Assembly (NCBI RefSeq): GCF_014268805.2
Contig: NZ_JABWRF020000001.1
Location: 124,001 to 188,000 of the forward strand
DNA: 64,000 nt
DNA from: Pseudomonas farsensis
Lineage (GTDB): Bacteria; Pseudomonadota; Gammaproteobacteria; Pseudomonadales; Pseudomonadaceae
Direction of reading: 5' to 3'
Shown here in pieces: positions 17,284 to 24,843 of the stretch. Both the position numbers and the translations under genes were made by a program. How positions within the stretch are numbered: the stretch's first letter is position 1; each line of letters begins with the position of its first letter. The notes beneath the pieces were generated by a model, which was given only the letters and a program-made list of their open reading frames with translations, was not told the origin of the DNA and ran no database searches.

Positions 17284-17336
17284 ATAACGTAATTTGCTCC
17301 CATGCCGGCGTCAAGCTATAAAGGCGCCAATCCGAA

Positions 17337-18140
17337 ATGTCCGACACAGAAATTCCCATGGCCAAAACCAGCACCAGCGCCGACAACGGCAAACAGAAGG
17401 TCCGCTCGGCAGAGGTCGGCACCGACATCCTCAAGGCCTTGGCCGAACTCTCGCCATCGACCTCGTTGTCGCGCCTGGCCGAACACGTGCAGATGCCGGC
17501 AAGCAAGGTGCACCGTTACCTGCAAGCACTGATCGCCAGCGGGTTTGCCGAGCAGAACCCGGCGACCAACCATTACGGCCTGGGCCGCGAAGCGTTGCGC
17601 GTCGGCATGGCAGCGCTGGGCAGCATCGATGTGCTGAAGGTGGCGGCCTTGCCGTTGTCGCAACTGCGCGACGAGCTCAACGAAAGCTGCTTCATTGCCG
17701 TGTGGGGCAACCAAGGGGCGACGGTGGTCAGCATCGAGCCTGCGGTGCGCGCCGTGACGGTGGTGACGCAGATGGGTTCGGTGCTGCCACTGCTCAGCTC
17801 ATCCACAGGCCTGGTGTTCGCCGCGCACCTGCCGCAACGCGAAACCATCGAACTGCGTGACCGTGAACTGGCAGCCATGGCGCAAAGCGTAGAGGATTAT
17901 GAGCCGTTGCTGGCGCAGATCCGCGAGCGTGGCCTGCACCATGTGCATGGCCTGCTGATGCCGGGGGTGGATGCACTGTCGGCGCCGGTGTTCAATGCCA
18001 TGGGCCAGGTGGCAGCGGTGATGACCGTGGTCGGGCCGACCTCGATCTTCCATGCCGATGAGCATGGGCCGGCCGCAAAGCGCCTGCTGGCGGCGGCGCA
18101 GGCGACCAGTTGGCGGATGGGGTTCAGCGGCGAACGTTGA
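17337..18140 (+). CDS. hmgR: IclR-family repressor of the homogentisate operon
   Basis: A 267-residue IclR-type regulator. The N-terminal winged HTH lies at about 24-85 (ILKALAELSPSTSLSRLAEHVQMPASKVHRYLQALIASGF), and the C-terminal effector domain has ISxxxAVxGQ-like FIAVWGNQGATVVSIEP. In P. putida the homologue represses hmgABC and responds to homogentisate. Divergent location and the palindrome between the genes support the same job. The start could be seven codons later (MAKTSTS); neither has a strong ribosome site. Confidence 0.9.
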   Translation: MSDTEIPMAKTSTSADNGKQKVRSAEVGTDILKALAELSPSTSLSRLAEHVQMPASKVHRYLQALIASGFAEQNPATNHYGLGREALRVGMAALGSIDVLKVAALPLSQLRDELNESCFIAVWGNQGATVVSIEPAVRAVTVVTQMGSVLPLLSSSTGLVFAAHLPQRETIELRDRELAAMAQSVEDYEPLLAQIRERGLHHVHGLLMPGVDALSAPVFNAMGQVAAVMTVVGPTSIFHADEHGPAAKRLLAAAQATSWRMGFSGER

Positions 18141-18269
18141 AAAGGCTTACATAGCATTACGCAAATTCGGCGGCGCGCGTGGTTATAGTGCGCCGCTCAC
18201 TTTTACCCGAACCGTAAAGGTGAATGTCAGAAGCGGCTATTTTTCCCACAGGATCAAGCGCTTATTCTG

Positions 18270-18399
18270 ATCGCACTGGCCGGCACGGAAGGCATCTCCC
18301 CCTCGCCTCGAGTGCCCGCCCAGGTTCAACGACGTTGATTTTGAAGCTCCTTGATCTTACGTCTCGATTGGCCGCTGCGTTTGCAGCGGCTTTTTTTTT
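18270..18399 (+). ncRNA. Candidate small RNA (weak)
   Basis: The gap between hmgR and the LysE gene ends in a strong intrinsic terminator (18371-18399) that lies 230 bp after hmgR. The stretch before it lacks any reading frame and contains a pyrimidine run CTCCCCCTCG, a type of seed seen in sRNAs that cover ribosome sites. A possible -10 (TATTCT at about 18263) precedes it. It could equally be the hmgR 3' UTR. Confidence 0.25.
18371..18399 (+). terminator. Rho-independent terminator
   Basis: The stem GCCGCTGC-GTTT-GCAGCGGC is followed by nine T residues, a textbook terminator. It is followed at once by the REP pair at 18430. Confidence 0.9.
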
Positions 18400-18429
18400 G
18401 TCCGTTTCAGGCAAGTCGCTTTTAATTGT

Positions 18430-18542
18430 GCAGGAGCGGCCTTGTGTAGCGAAAAGGCTGCGCAGCGGCCCCAAGATCTTGGCCTCACGCACAATCGCCG
18501 GGGCTGCTGCGCAGCCCTTTCGCGGCACAAGGCCGCTCCTAC
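18430..18542. repeat. REP palindrome pair (REPIN), GGAGCGG family
   Basis: Inverted REP copies starting GCAGGAGCGGCCTTGTGTAG and ending with the complement. The 25 bp just before the first arm (GGCAAGTCGCTTTTNATTGTG) are shared with the pair at 22002. Confidence 0.9.
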
Positions 18543-18685
18543 AGCGTTCGTGTATAGCCGAGGATGGCGGCAGCGAAAATGTGTGATTAAAACTAGCAGA
18601 TAACCTGCCCGATAAATCGTTTTTTAGCACGGCGAAGGCCTCCGATACTCACGTTTCAGTCACTTTCCATCGAGGATCTTCACCC

Positions 18686-19300
18686 ATGGCCGAACTCATC
18701 GCCGTTGCGCTGTTCACGTTATTGGCCGTCATCAGCCCCGGCGCCGATTTCGCCATGGTCACCCGCAGCAGTTATGCACAGGGCCGCAAAGCCGGCCTGG
18801 CGGCGGCGGTGGGCATTGGCTCGGGTGTTCAGGTGCATGTGTTCTACACCGTCTTCGGCATCGCGGTGATCATCAGCCACAGCCCTGGGTTGTTCATGCT
18901 GATGAAAGTGCTGGGGGCGGGCTACCTGATCTACCTCGGCTACAAGTCGCTGACCAACCAAGCCCGCATTCGTCTCGATGAGCAGCCGCCCAGCCAGGCA
19001 CAGCTCGGCCAGGCCCTGCGCGCGGGCTTTCTGACCAATGCGCTGAACCCCAAGACCATGCTCTTTGTGGTCAGCGCCTACACCCAGGTGGTGCAGCCGG
19101 GCAGCTCGCTGGCGTTGGACTTCGCCTATGGCGGCTTCATGTCGGTGGCCCATTGGCTATGGTTCAGCCTGGTCGCGGTGTTCTTTTCGAATGCAGGCTT
19201 GCGCCGGGCGATGATCGAGCGCCAGCGTCTGGTGGACCGCATGATCGGGGTGGCGTTGATTGGGCTTGGGTTGGCAGTTGCCGTGGCGGGGGTGAAGTAA
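18686..19300 (+). CDS. LysE-family amino acid/metabolite exporter
   Basis: A 204-residue inner-membrane exporter of the LysE/RhtB group with about six helices. The N-terminal signature ISPGADFAMVTRSSYAQGRKAGLAAAVGIGSG and the GFLTNALNPKTMLFVVS motif are typical. The exported substrate (amino acid or homoserine lactone type) cannot be told. It is monocistronic, between a terminator upstream and a bidirectional terminator downstream. Confidence 0.92.
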   Translation: MAELIAVALFTLLAVISPGADFAMVTRSSYAQGRKAGLAAAVGIGSGVQVHVFYTVFGIAVIISHSPGLFMLMKVLGAGYLIYLGYKSLTNQARIRLDEQPPSQAQLGQALRAGFLTNALNPKTMLFVVSAYTQVVQPGSSLALDFAYGGFMSVAHWLWFSLVAVFFSNAGLRRAMIERQRLVDRMIGVALIGLGLAVAVAGVK

Positions 19301-19323
19301 CAGGCTTTTTTGCGGGCAAAGAA

Positions 19324-19352
19324 AAAGGGCTTATCTTTCGATAAGCCCTTTT
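19324..19352. terminator. Bidirectional terminator between lysE-like gene and tRNA-Met
   Basis: The stem AAAGGGCTTAT-CTTTCG-ATAAGCCCTTT has A-tract and T-tract flanks on both sides, so it can stop the exporter transcript and the leftward tRNA transcript. Confidence 0.85.
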
Positions 19353-19358
19353 AAAAGG

Positions 19359-19435
19359 TGGTGGCTACACAGGGACTTGAACCCCGGACCCCAGCATTAT
19401 GAATGCTATGCTCTAACCAACTGAGCTATGTAGCC
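19359..19435 (-). tRNA. tRNA-Met (CAT), elongator type
   Basis: A 77-nt cloverleaf including an encoded CCA. The acceptor stem is GGCTACA/TGTAGCC, the D arm GCTCAGTTGG, and the anticodon loop TTCATAA carries CAT. The T arm is GGTTCAAGTCC. It resembles E. coli elongator tRNA-Met rather than the initiator, because the first pair G:C is matched. Confidence 0.95.
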
Positions 19436-19533
19436 AACTTGGCGCGCATTATTGGCTCGAATTGCATACCTGTCAACACTGGTTTCAAAAAAAAATTTCC
19501 AACCTTTCAAAAACTTAAGCCGCCATGCCGGCT

Positions 19534-20457
19534 TCAGCGCACGATCAACCACTGGCCTGACACGCTGAAAAGGCTCAGTTGCTGATCGCCTGCCAGCCGC
19601 TCGAGGCTCTGCGCCGGCTGGTTCAGGTCGAAGGTGCCACTCACCCGGCGGTAGGCCGCCTGCTCGTTCAGCAGCCAGACCCGTTGCCCCTGGTACGCGG
19701 CCAGGCGTTCCAGCACCTGCGTCAGAGGCATATTGCTGGCCTGAATCAGCCCACCGCGCCAGGCATCAACGGTTTTGCCGTCTGCCTTTTCGGTTGCATT
19801 GATACGGCTGGCGCTGAAGGTCACCCGTTCACCGGCGTTGACCAGGCGCTGGTCGCCACCTTGCAGCACCATTGCCTTGCCTGCCAGTACCACCAGTTCG
19901 TCGTGGTCTTGATAGCGCGCGAGCTGCAGGCGCGTGCCGAACACCTGGATGCGCGTGTCGTCCACCTGCACCTCCATGGCCCGGCCATCGAGCATCACGT
20001 CGATAGCGACCTGGCCCTGCACCAGATGCAGCAGGCGGGTGCGGCCGCGCAGGTCGACGTTCATGGCGCTGGCGCTGTCCAGGTGCAGCGTCGAGCCGTC
20101 AGCCAGGCGCACGCTGCGGCGTTCGCCGCTTTCGGTGTGCAGTTCGCAGCTCAGGCGCTGCAGCATGGGCCAGTACAGAAACGCCAATACCGACAGCAGC
20201 AACAAGAACGCCAGGCCCAGCACCAACCCCAGGCGGCTGCGGCGCAGTGCTACCACCCGCGGGCGAGGGCGCGGGGCTGGCGCCTGCAACTGCTGGCAGT
20301 AAGCTTCGAGACGGGCGTAGGCCTGTGCATTGAGCGGGTGCTCATACCAGTCGCCGAAGGCTTGGCGCAGGGCTGCATCGCAACCGGGCTGACGCAGGCG
20401 GGTAAACCAGTCCAGGGCTTCCTGCTCGGGATCGTGCTGTAGCTGCAAGGCGGGCAT
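19534..20457 (-). CDS. Orphan FecR-family signal transducer
   Basis: A 307-residue FecR protein. The cytoplasmic part (EALDWFTRLRQPGCDAALRQAFGDWYEHPLNAQAYARLE) is at about 10-50, one membrane helix at about 75-96, the periplasmic FecR domain (VRLADGSTLHLDSASAMNVDL) follows, and a C-terminal STN-like segment ends the protein. Unlike the other two FecR genes in the window it has no sigma gene upstream and no receptor downstream; tRNA-Met and an exporter follow. A Fur-box-like site lies about 80 bp upstream. It may serve a sigma factor elsewhere or be the remnant of a dismantled set. Confidence 0.88.
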   Translation of the reverse strand: MPALQLQHDPEQEALDWFTRLRQPGCDAALRQAFGDWYEHPLNAQAYARLEAYCQQLQAPAPRPRPRVVALRRSRLGLVLGLAFLLLLSVLAFLYWPMLQRLSCELHTESGERRSVRLADGSTLHLDSASAMNVDLRGRTRLLHLVQGQVAIDVMLDGRAMEVQVDDTRIQVFGTRLQLARYQDHDELVVLAGKAMVLQGGDQRLVNAGERVTFSASRINATEKADGKTVDAWRGGLIQASNMPLTQVLERLAAYQGQRVWLLNEQAAYRRVSGTFDLNQPAQSLERLAGDQQLSLFSVSGQWLIVR

Positions 20458-20538
20458 CGGGCACATGGAAGGGTTGCTCGCAAGGACGGGGCGGTGGTCG
20501 CCCAGCGTTTACGGGGGAAGAGAGCCAGGGATGCTAAA

Positions 20539-20557
20539 TATATTGAGAACCATTTAC
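20539..20557. promoter_or_regulatory. Candidate Fur box upstream of the orphan fecR
   Basis: Read on the minus strand, GTAAATGGTTCTCAATATA matches the Fur consensus at 12 of 19 positions by my alignment. It lies in the gap divergent from the fsr-like gene. Confidence 0.45.
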
Positions 20558-20661
20558 AAGTGCGTGCGGATGGAAGGCGTGCCTTGGCGAATAAAAAGGT
20601 AGCTTCGTATCTATTTGTTTCACGATAATCGGATCCCAACCAGCGCACGGAACCCGAGCCC

Positions 20662-21873
20662 ATGGCTATCAGCAGCACCCCGACAACCAGCGCCAGCACT
20701 GCCAGCCAGGCGAACCCGCTGGTCATGCGCATCATCGCGTTCTGCGCGTTGGCGCACTTGATCAACGACCTGATCCAGTCGGTGCTGCCGGCGATCTACC
20801 CGATGCTCAAGGCCAACTACGACCTGAGCTTTACCCAGATCGGCCTGATCACCCTGACCTTCCAGGTCACCGCTTCGCTGTTGCAGCCTTGGGTGGGTTT
20901 TTATACCGACTCGCGCCCGACGCCCAACCTGCTCCCCATGGGCACGCTGTGTACGCTGGTCGGTATCGTGATGCTGGCATTCGTTGGCAGTTTCCCGATG
21001 ATTCTGCTGGCCTCGGCCCTGGTGGGCATCGGCTCCTCGACCTTCCACCCAGAAACCTCGCGTATCGCGCGGCTGGCCTCGGGCGGGCGCTTCGGCCTGG
21101 CGCAGTCGACCTTCCAGGTGGGCGGTAACACCGGTTCTGCCTTCGGCCCGCTGTTGGCGGCCGCCATTGTCATCCCGTTTGGCCAGACCCACGTCGCCTG
21201 GTTCGGCTTGGCGGCGCTGTTCTTCTTTGGCGTCACCTTGATACTGCGCCGCTGGTACAAGGAGCACCTCAACCAGGCCAAGGCGCGCAAAGCGGTGCAA
21301 GCCACCCACGGCATTTCGCGCCAGCGGGTGGTGGCAGCGTTGGTGGTGCTGGGCCTGCTGGTGTTCTCCAAGTACTTCTATATGGCCAGTTTCACCAGCT
21401 ACTTCACGTTCTACCTGATCGAGAAGTTCCAGCTGTCGGTGGCCAGCTCGCAGTTGCACCTGTTCCTGTTCCTGGGCGCGGTGGCTGCCGGCACCTTCTT
21501 CGGCGGGCCGATCGGTGACCGTATCGGGCGCAAGGCGGTAATCTGGTTCTCGATTCTGGGCGTGGCGCCATTCACCCTGGTGTTGCCGTATGCCGACCTG
21601 TTCTGGACCACCGTCCTGAGCCTGGTGATCGGCTTCATCCTGGCCTCGGCGTTCTCGGCCATCGTGGTGTATGCCCAAGAACTGGTGCCGGGCAATGTCG
21701 GCATGATTGCCGGGATCTTCTTCGGCCTGATGTTCGGCTTTGGCGGCATTGGCGCGGCATTGCTGGGTTACGTGGCCGACCTGCGCGGTATCGAGTACGT
21801 GTATACGGTGTGCTCTTACCTGCCGTTGTTCGGTTTGCTGGCGGTGTTTTTGCCGTCCACTGGCAAGCGCTGA
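20662..21873 (+). CDS. MFS efflux pump, fosmidomycin-resistance (Fsr) type
   Basis: A 403-residue 12-helix major facilitator. It is very like E. coli Fsr as I recall it: HLINDLIQSVLPAIYP, SFTQIGLITLTFQ, SSLLQP-like ASLLQPWVGFYTDSRP, GIGSSTFHPETSRIARLASGG, FGLAQSTFQVGGN, and FILASAFSAIVVYAQELVPG. It is expected to export fosmidomycin-like or other toxic compounds with proton antiport. The gene stands alone, divergent from the orphan fecR. Confidence 0.92.
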   Translation: MAISSTPTTSASTASQANPLVMRIIAFCALAHLINDLIQSVLPAIYPMLKANYDLSFTQIGLITLTFQVTASLLQPWVGFYTDSRPTPNLLPMGTLCTLVGIVMLAFVGSFPMILLASALVGIGSSTFHPETSRIARLASGGRFGLAQSTFQVGGNTGSAFGPLLAAAIVIPFGQTHVAWFGLAALFFFGVTLILRRWYKEHLNQAKARKAVQATHGISRQRVVAALVVLGLLVFSKYFYMASFTSYFTFYLIEKFQLSVASSQLHLFLFLGAVAAGTFFGGPIGDRIGRKAVIWFSILGVAPFTLVLPYADLFWTTVLSLVIGFILASAFSAIVVYAQELVPGNVGMIAGIFFGLMFGFGGIGAALLGYVADLRGIEYVYTVCSYLPLFGLLAVFLPSTGKR

Positions 21874-22001
21874 CCTTGGGGGCGCAGTTATGTGCAGGCC
21901 GTTCCGGCCTCATCGCAGGCATTGAGCCAGATACCCATATCGCAGCTGACGCGGTCCCTTGTGGGAGATTCTATGGTTTCGGGCAAGTCGCTTTTGATTG
22001 T
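21874..22001. other. Left part of the 629-bp gap after the fsr-like gene
   Basis: No gene is visible between the fsr-like stop and the next MFS gene start at 22503. The gap holds the REP pair at 22002-22114, and from 22115 to 22502 only short overlapping open frames with no family signature. A TTTTGTACAACCCC-like stretch (read leftwards from 22155) resembles the ends of the element at 57648. Confidence 0.6.
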
Positions 22002-22114
22002 GTAGGAGCGGCCTTGTGTCGCGAAAGGGCTGCGAAGCAGCCCCAGCGATTCTGGTGGTTGCTCAGATCCTGGGGCTGCTTCGCAGCCCTTTCGCGACAC
22101 AAGGCCGCTCCTAC
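22002..22114. repeat. REP palindrome pair (REPIN), GGAGCGG family
   Basis: Inverted REP copies with the arms GTAGGAGCGGCCTTGTGTCG and complement, and a central spacer. It carries the same 25-bp left extension as the copy at 18430. Confidence 0.9.
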
Positions 22115-22502
22115 ACTGACCGCGTAGACGGCATCGATATGGGGTTGTACAAAAGTCTCTGTGGCCGCGATTGACGTGACGACGGGCCCTGGCCTAGAGT
22201 GCCGATTCCCCCTTACCTGCGTAGCCACTGCAATGCGCCGCCCCCACGCTCATCGTCCACACCGCCAGCCTGTCGCCCCGACAGCGCGCCGTGCGTGGCC
22301 GAGCGACACGGTGCTGAAGCGGCGGCGCAGCGTGCTGTTTGCCTTCACCTTCTCGCCACACCTTGCCCTGAACTGATTCGCGCCCCTGTGTGCCGCGCCA
22401 TCCCGGCGTGACGGCGGGCGCCTGCGTTCGATCATCTATTCAGCGGATATTCCAGCCGGCCCGGGCATTCACTCGGCAGTGTTGGCGAGCAAGGAGCGGT
22501 AC

Positions 22503-23660
22503 ATGAACATGCGTTTGTTGGCGGGCCTGTTGTTTGCGGTGTCTGTGGTGGGGTTCAGCCTCGGGGCGAGCCTGCCGTTGGTGTCGCTGCGGCTGCATGA
22601 AGCCGGCGCAGGCACCCTGGAAATCGGTGTTATTTCGGCCATTCCGGCAGCCGGCATGATGCTTTCGGCGTTTATGGTCGATGCCTGCTGCAAGCACCTC
22701 ACGCGGCGGGTCATCTACCTGCTCAGCTTCAGCCTGTGCACCCTGAGCATCGCCTTGCTGGAGTGGGCATTCGATTCGATGCTGTGGCTGGCGCTGCTGC
22801 GCCTGGGGCTTGGGCTGGGCATGGGCATCGCGATCATCCTTGGCGAGTCGTGGGTCAACGAGCTTTGCCCCGAGCACAATCGCGGCAAGATCATGGCCCT
22901 GTATGCCACCAGCTTTACCGGCTTTCAGGTACTGGGCCCGGCGCTGCTGGCGCTGCTCGGCGCCGACAGCCCGTGGCTGACCGGCGTGGTCACCGCCTGT
23001 TATGGCCTGGCGCTGCTGTGCATCCTGTTCACTGTGCCCAACGACTACGTCGAGCATGAAGAGGGCGAAAAGAGTTTTGGCCTGGCCGGGTTCTTCCGCG
23101 TGGCGCCGGCCTTGTGCGTGGCGGTGCTGTTCTTTTCGTTCTTCGATGCCGTGGCGCTGTCGCTGCTGCCGGTCTACGCCACCAGCCATGGTTTTGCCGT
23201 CGGCGTGGCGGCGCTGATGGTTACCGTGGTGTTTGCCGGCGACATGCTGTTCCAACTGCCGCTGGGCTGGTTGGCCGACCGCGTTGAGCGCACCGGGCTG
23301 CACCTGGTATGCGGGGTGGTGGCGATGAGCATTGGCATCGCCTTGCCTTGGCTGCTGCACATGACCTGGCTGCTGTGGCCATTGCTGGTGGTGTTGGGCG
23401 CGGTGGCGGGCGGCATCTATACCTTGGCGCTGGTGTTGATCGGGCAGCGTTTCAGGGGCCAGGACCTGGTCACGGCCAACGCCAGCGTGGGCCTGCTGTG
23501 GGGTGTCGGCAGCCTGGTCGGGCCGTTGATCAGCGGCGCGGCCATGGATGTCGCGCCCCACGGCCTGCCCATGGCGCTGGCGCTGATGGCCGGGTTGTTC
23601 GTGTGCTTTGCCCGCCAGGCCTATCGGCGCACGGGCAAGTTGCAGGCAGCGGCAGACTGA
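22503..23660 (+). CDS. MFS transporter (YcaD-like)
   Basis: A 385-residue major facilitator with about 12 helices. The motifs SAIPAAGMMLSAFMVD, LRLGLGLGMGIAIILGESWVNEL and NRGKIMALYATSFTGFQVLGP are typical of the YcaD/SLC-like MFS group whose substrates are unknown. The ATG at 22503 has AAGGAGCGG just upstream; an earlier in-frame ATG at 22479 is less well placed. Confidence 0.88.
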   Translation: MNMRLLAGLLFAVSVVGFSLGASLPLVSLRLHEAGAGTLEIGVISAIPAAGMMLSAFMVDACCKHLTRRVIYLLSFSLCTLSIALLEWAFDSMLWLALLRLGLGLGMGIAIILGESWVNELCPEHNRGKIMALYATSFTGFQVLGPALLALLGADSPWLTGVVTACYGLALLCILFTVPNDYVEHEEGEKSFGLAGFFRVAPALCVAVLFFSFFDAVALSLLPVYATSHGFAVGVAALMVTVVFAGDMLFQLPLGWLADRVERTGLHLVCGVVAMSIGIALPWLLHMTWLLWPLLVVLGAVAGGIYTLALVLIGQRFRGQDLVTANASVGLLWGVGSLVGPLISGAAMDVAPHGLPMALALMAGLFVCFARQAYRRTGKLQAAAD

Positions 23661-23747
23661 TCAAGCGCTCGAATTGCCCGCAAGAATCGGAGTGAACACC
23701 CCGAGGTTTGCTGTCACGCTGTTGCCATCGCCCCTGGAGTGGCTGCA

Positions 23748-24788
23748 ATGACCCTCTACATCACCGACACCGACCGCTGGCACGCCGTGCAGGCCCGTGA
23801 CAAAGCGGCCTGCGGGCACTTCGTCTACGCCGTCCGCACCACCGGCGTGTATTGCCAGCCGGCCTGCACCTCGCGTCTTGCCAAGCGCGCAAACGTGCAG
23901 TTCTTCAATGATGCCCTCCAAGCTGAGGCCGCCGGATACCGCGCCTGCAAGCGCTGCTGGGCAAGCGCCACGCGCATTGATCGGGTGGCCCGCGCCTGCC
24001 GCTTGATCGAGGCCAGCGACGTGGCGCCGAGCCTGCTGCAACTGGCGGCTGCATTGAACGTCAGCACCTTCCAGTTGCATCGCCAGTTCAAGGCCGAAAC
24101 CGGCCTCACCCCCAAGGCTTACAGCAACGCCTTGCGCGCCCGGCGGATGCGGGAGCAGTTAGGCACCGCCGGGAGCGTCACCGATGCGATCTTCGAGGCT
24201 GGCTACAACGCCAACAGCCGTTTCTATGAAAGCGCGGGCGAGCGCCTGGGCATGCCGCCACGGGCGTTCCGGGCTGGCGCTGAAGGCGTGGTTATTCGCT
24301 TTGCCCTAGGCCAGTGCAGCCTTGGCGCGATTCTGGTGGCGCAGAGCGAGCGGGGCATTTGCGCGATTCTGCTGGGCGATACCCCGGAGCCTCTGTTGCA
24401 CCAGTTGCAGGACAAATTCCCCAACGCCACGCTGCTCGGCGGCGATGCCGAGTACGAGCAGTGGGTGGCCCAGGTGATCGGCTTTGTCGAGGCACCTGCG
24501 CTTGGCTTGTCGCTGCCGCTGGATGTGCAGGGCAGCGCCTTCCAGGAGCGCGTTTGGCAAGCCCTGCGCGAGGTGCCGCCGGGCAGCCGGGTGAGCTACA
24601 CCGACATCGCCCAGCGGATCGGCGCACCCAAGGCGGTGCGCGCCGTGGCCAAGGCCTGTGCGGCCAATAGCATTGCCGTGGCGATCCCCTGCCACCGCGT
24701 AGTGCGACGCGATGGCGAACTCAGCGGCTACCGCTGGGGCGTGGAGCGCAAACGCCTGTTGCTGGCCCGAGAAACGGTACCCCGATGA
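23748..24788 (+). CDS. ada: Ada: methylation-responsive regulator and O6-methylguanine-DNA methyltransferase
   Basis: A 346-residue fusion with the full Ada layout. The N-terminal zinc domain has GVYCQPACTSRLAKR and YRACKRCW (four cysteines, one accepting methyl from phosphotriesters). An AraC-type HTH follows (LLQLAAALNVSTFQLHRQFKAETG), and the C-terminal transferase has IPCHRVVRRDGELSGYRWG with the acceptor Cys. The ATG at 23748 follows GGAG by 8 bp. It repairs alkylated DNA and activates its own and other repair genes after methylation. Confidence 0.95.
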   Translation: MTLYITDTDRWHAVQARDKAACGHFVYAVRTTGVYCQPACTSRLAKRANVQFFNDALQAEAAGYRACKRCWASATRIDRVARACRLIEASDVAPSLLQLAAALNVSTFQLHRQFKAETGLTPKAYSNALRARRMREQLGTAGSVTDAIFEAGYNANSRFYESAGERLGMPPRAFRAGAEGVVIRFALGQCSLGAILVAQSERGICAILLGDTPEPLLHQLQDKFPNATLLGGDAEYEQWVAQVIGFVEAPALGLSLPLDVQGSAFQERVWQALREVPPGSRVSYTDIAQRIGAPKAVRAVAKACAANSIAVAIPCHRVVRRDGELSGYRWGVERKRLLLARETVPR

Positions 24789-24843
24789 GCGTGCGGAGCG
24801 CGTAGAATTCGCGCTTTGTCGTGATGCATCAGAGGAATGTTCG

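Noticed and set aside
22199..22411. Small rightward open frame before the second MFS gene
   Set aside because: Two overlapping frames of similar length, no ribosome site, and no conservation signal visible.
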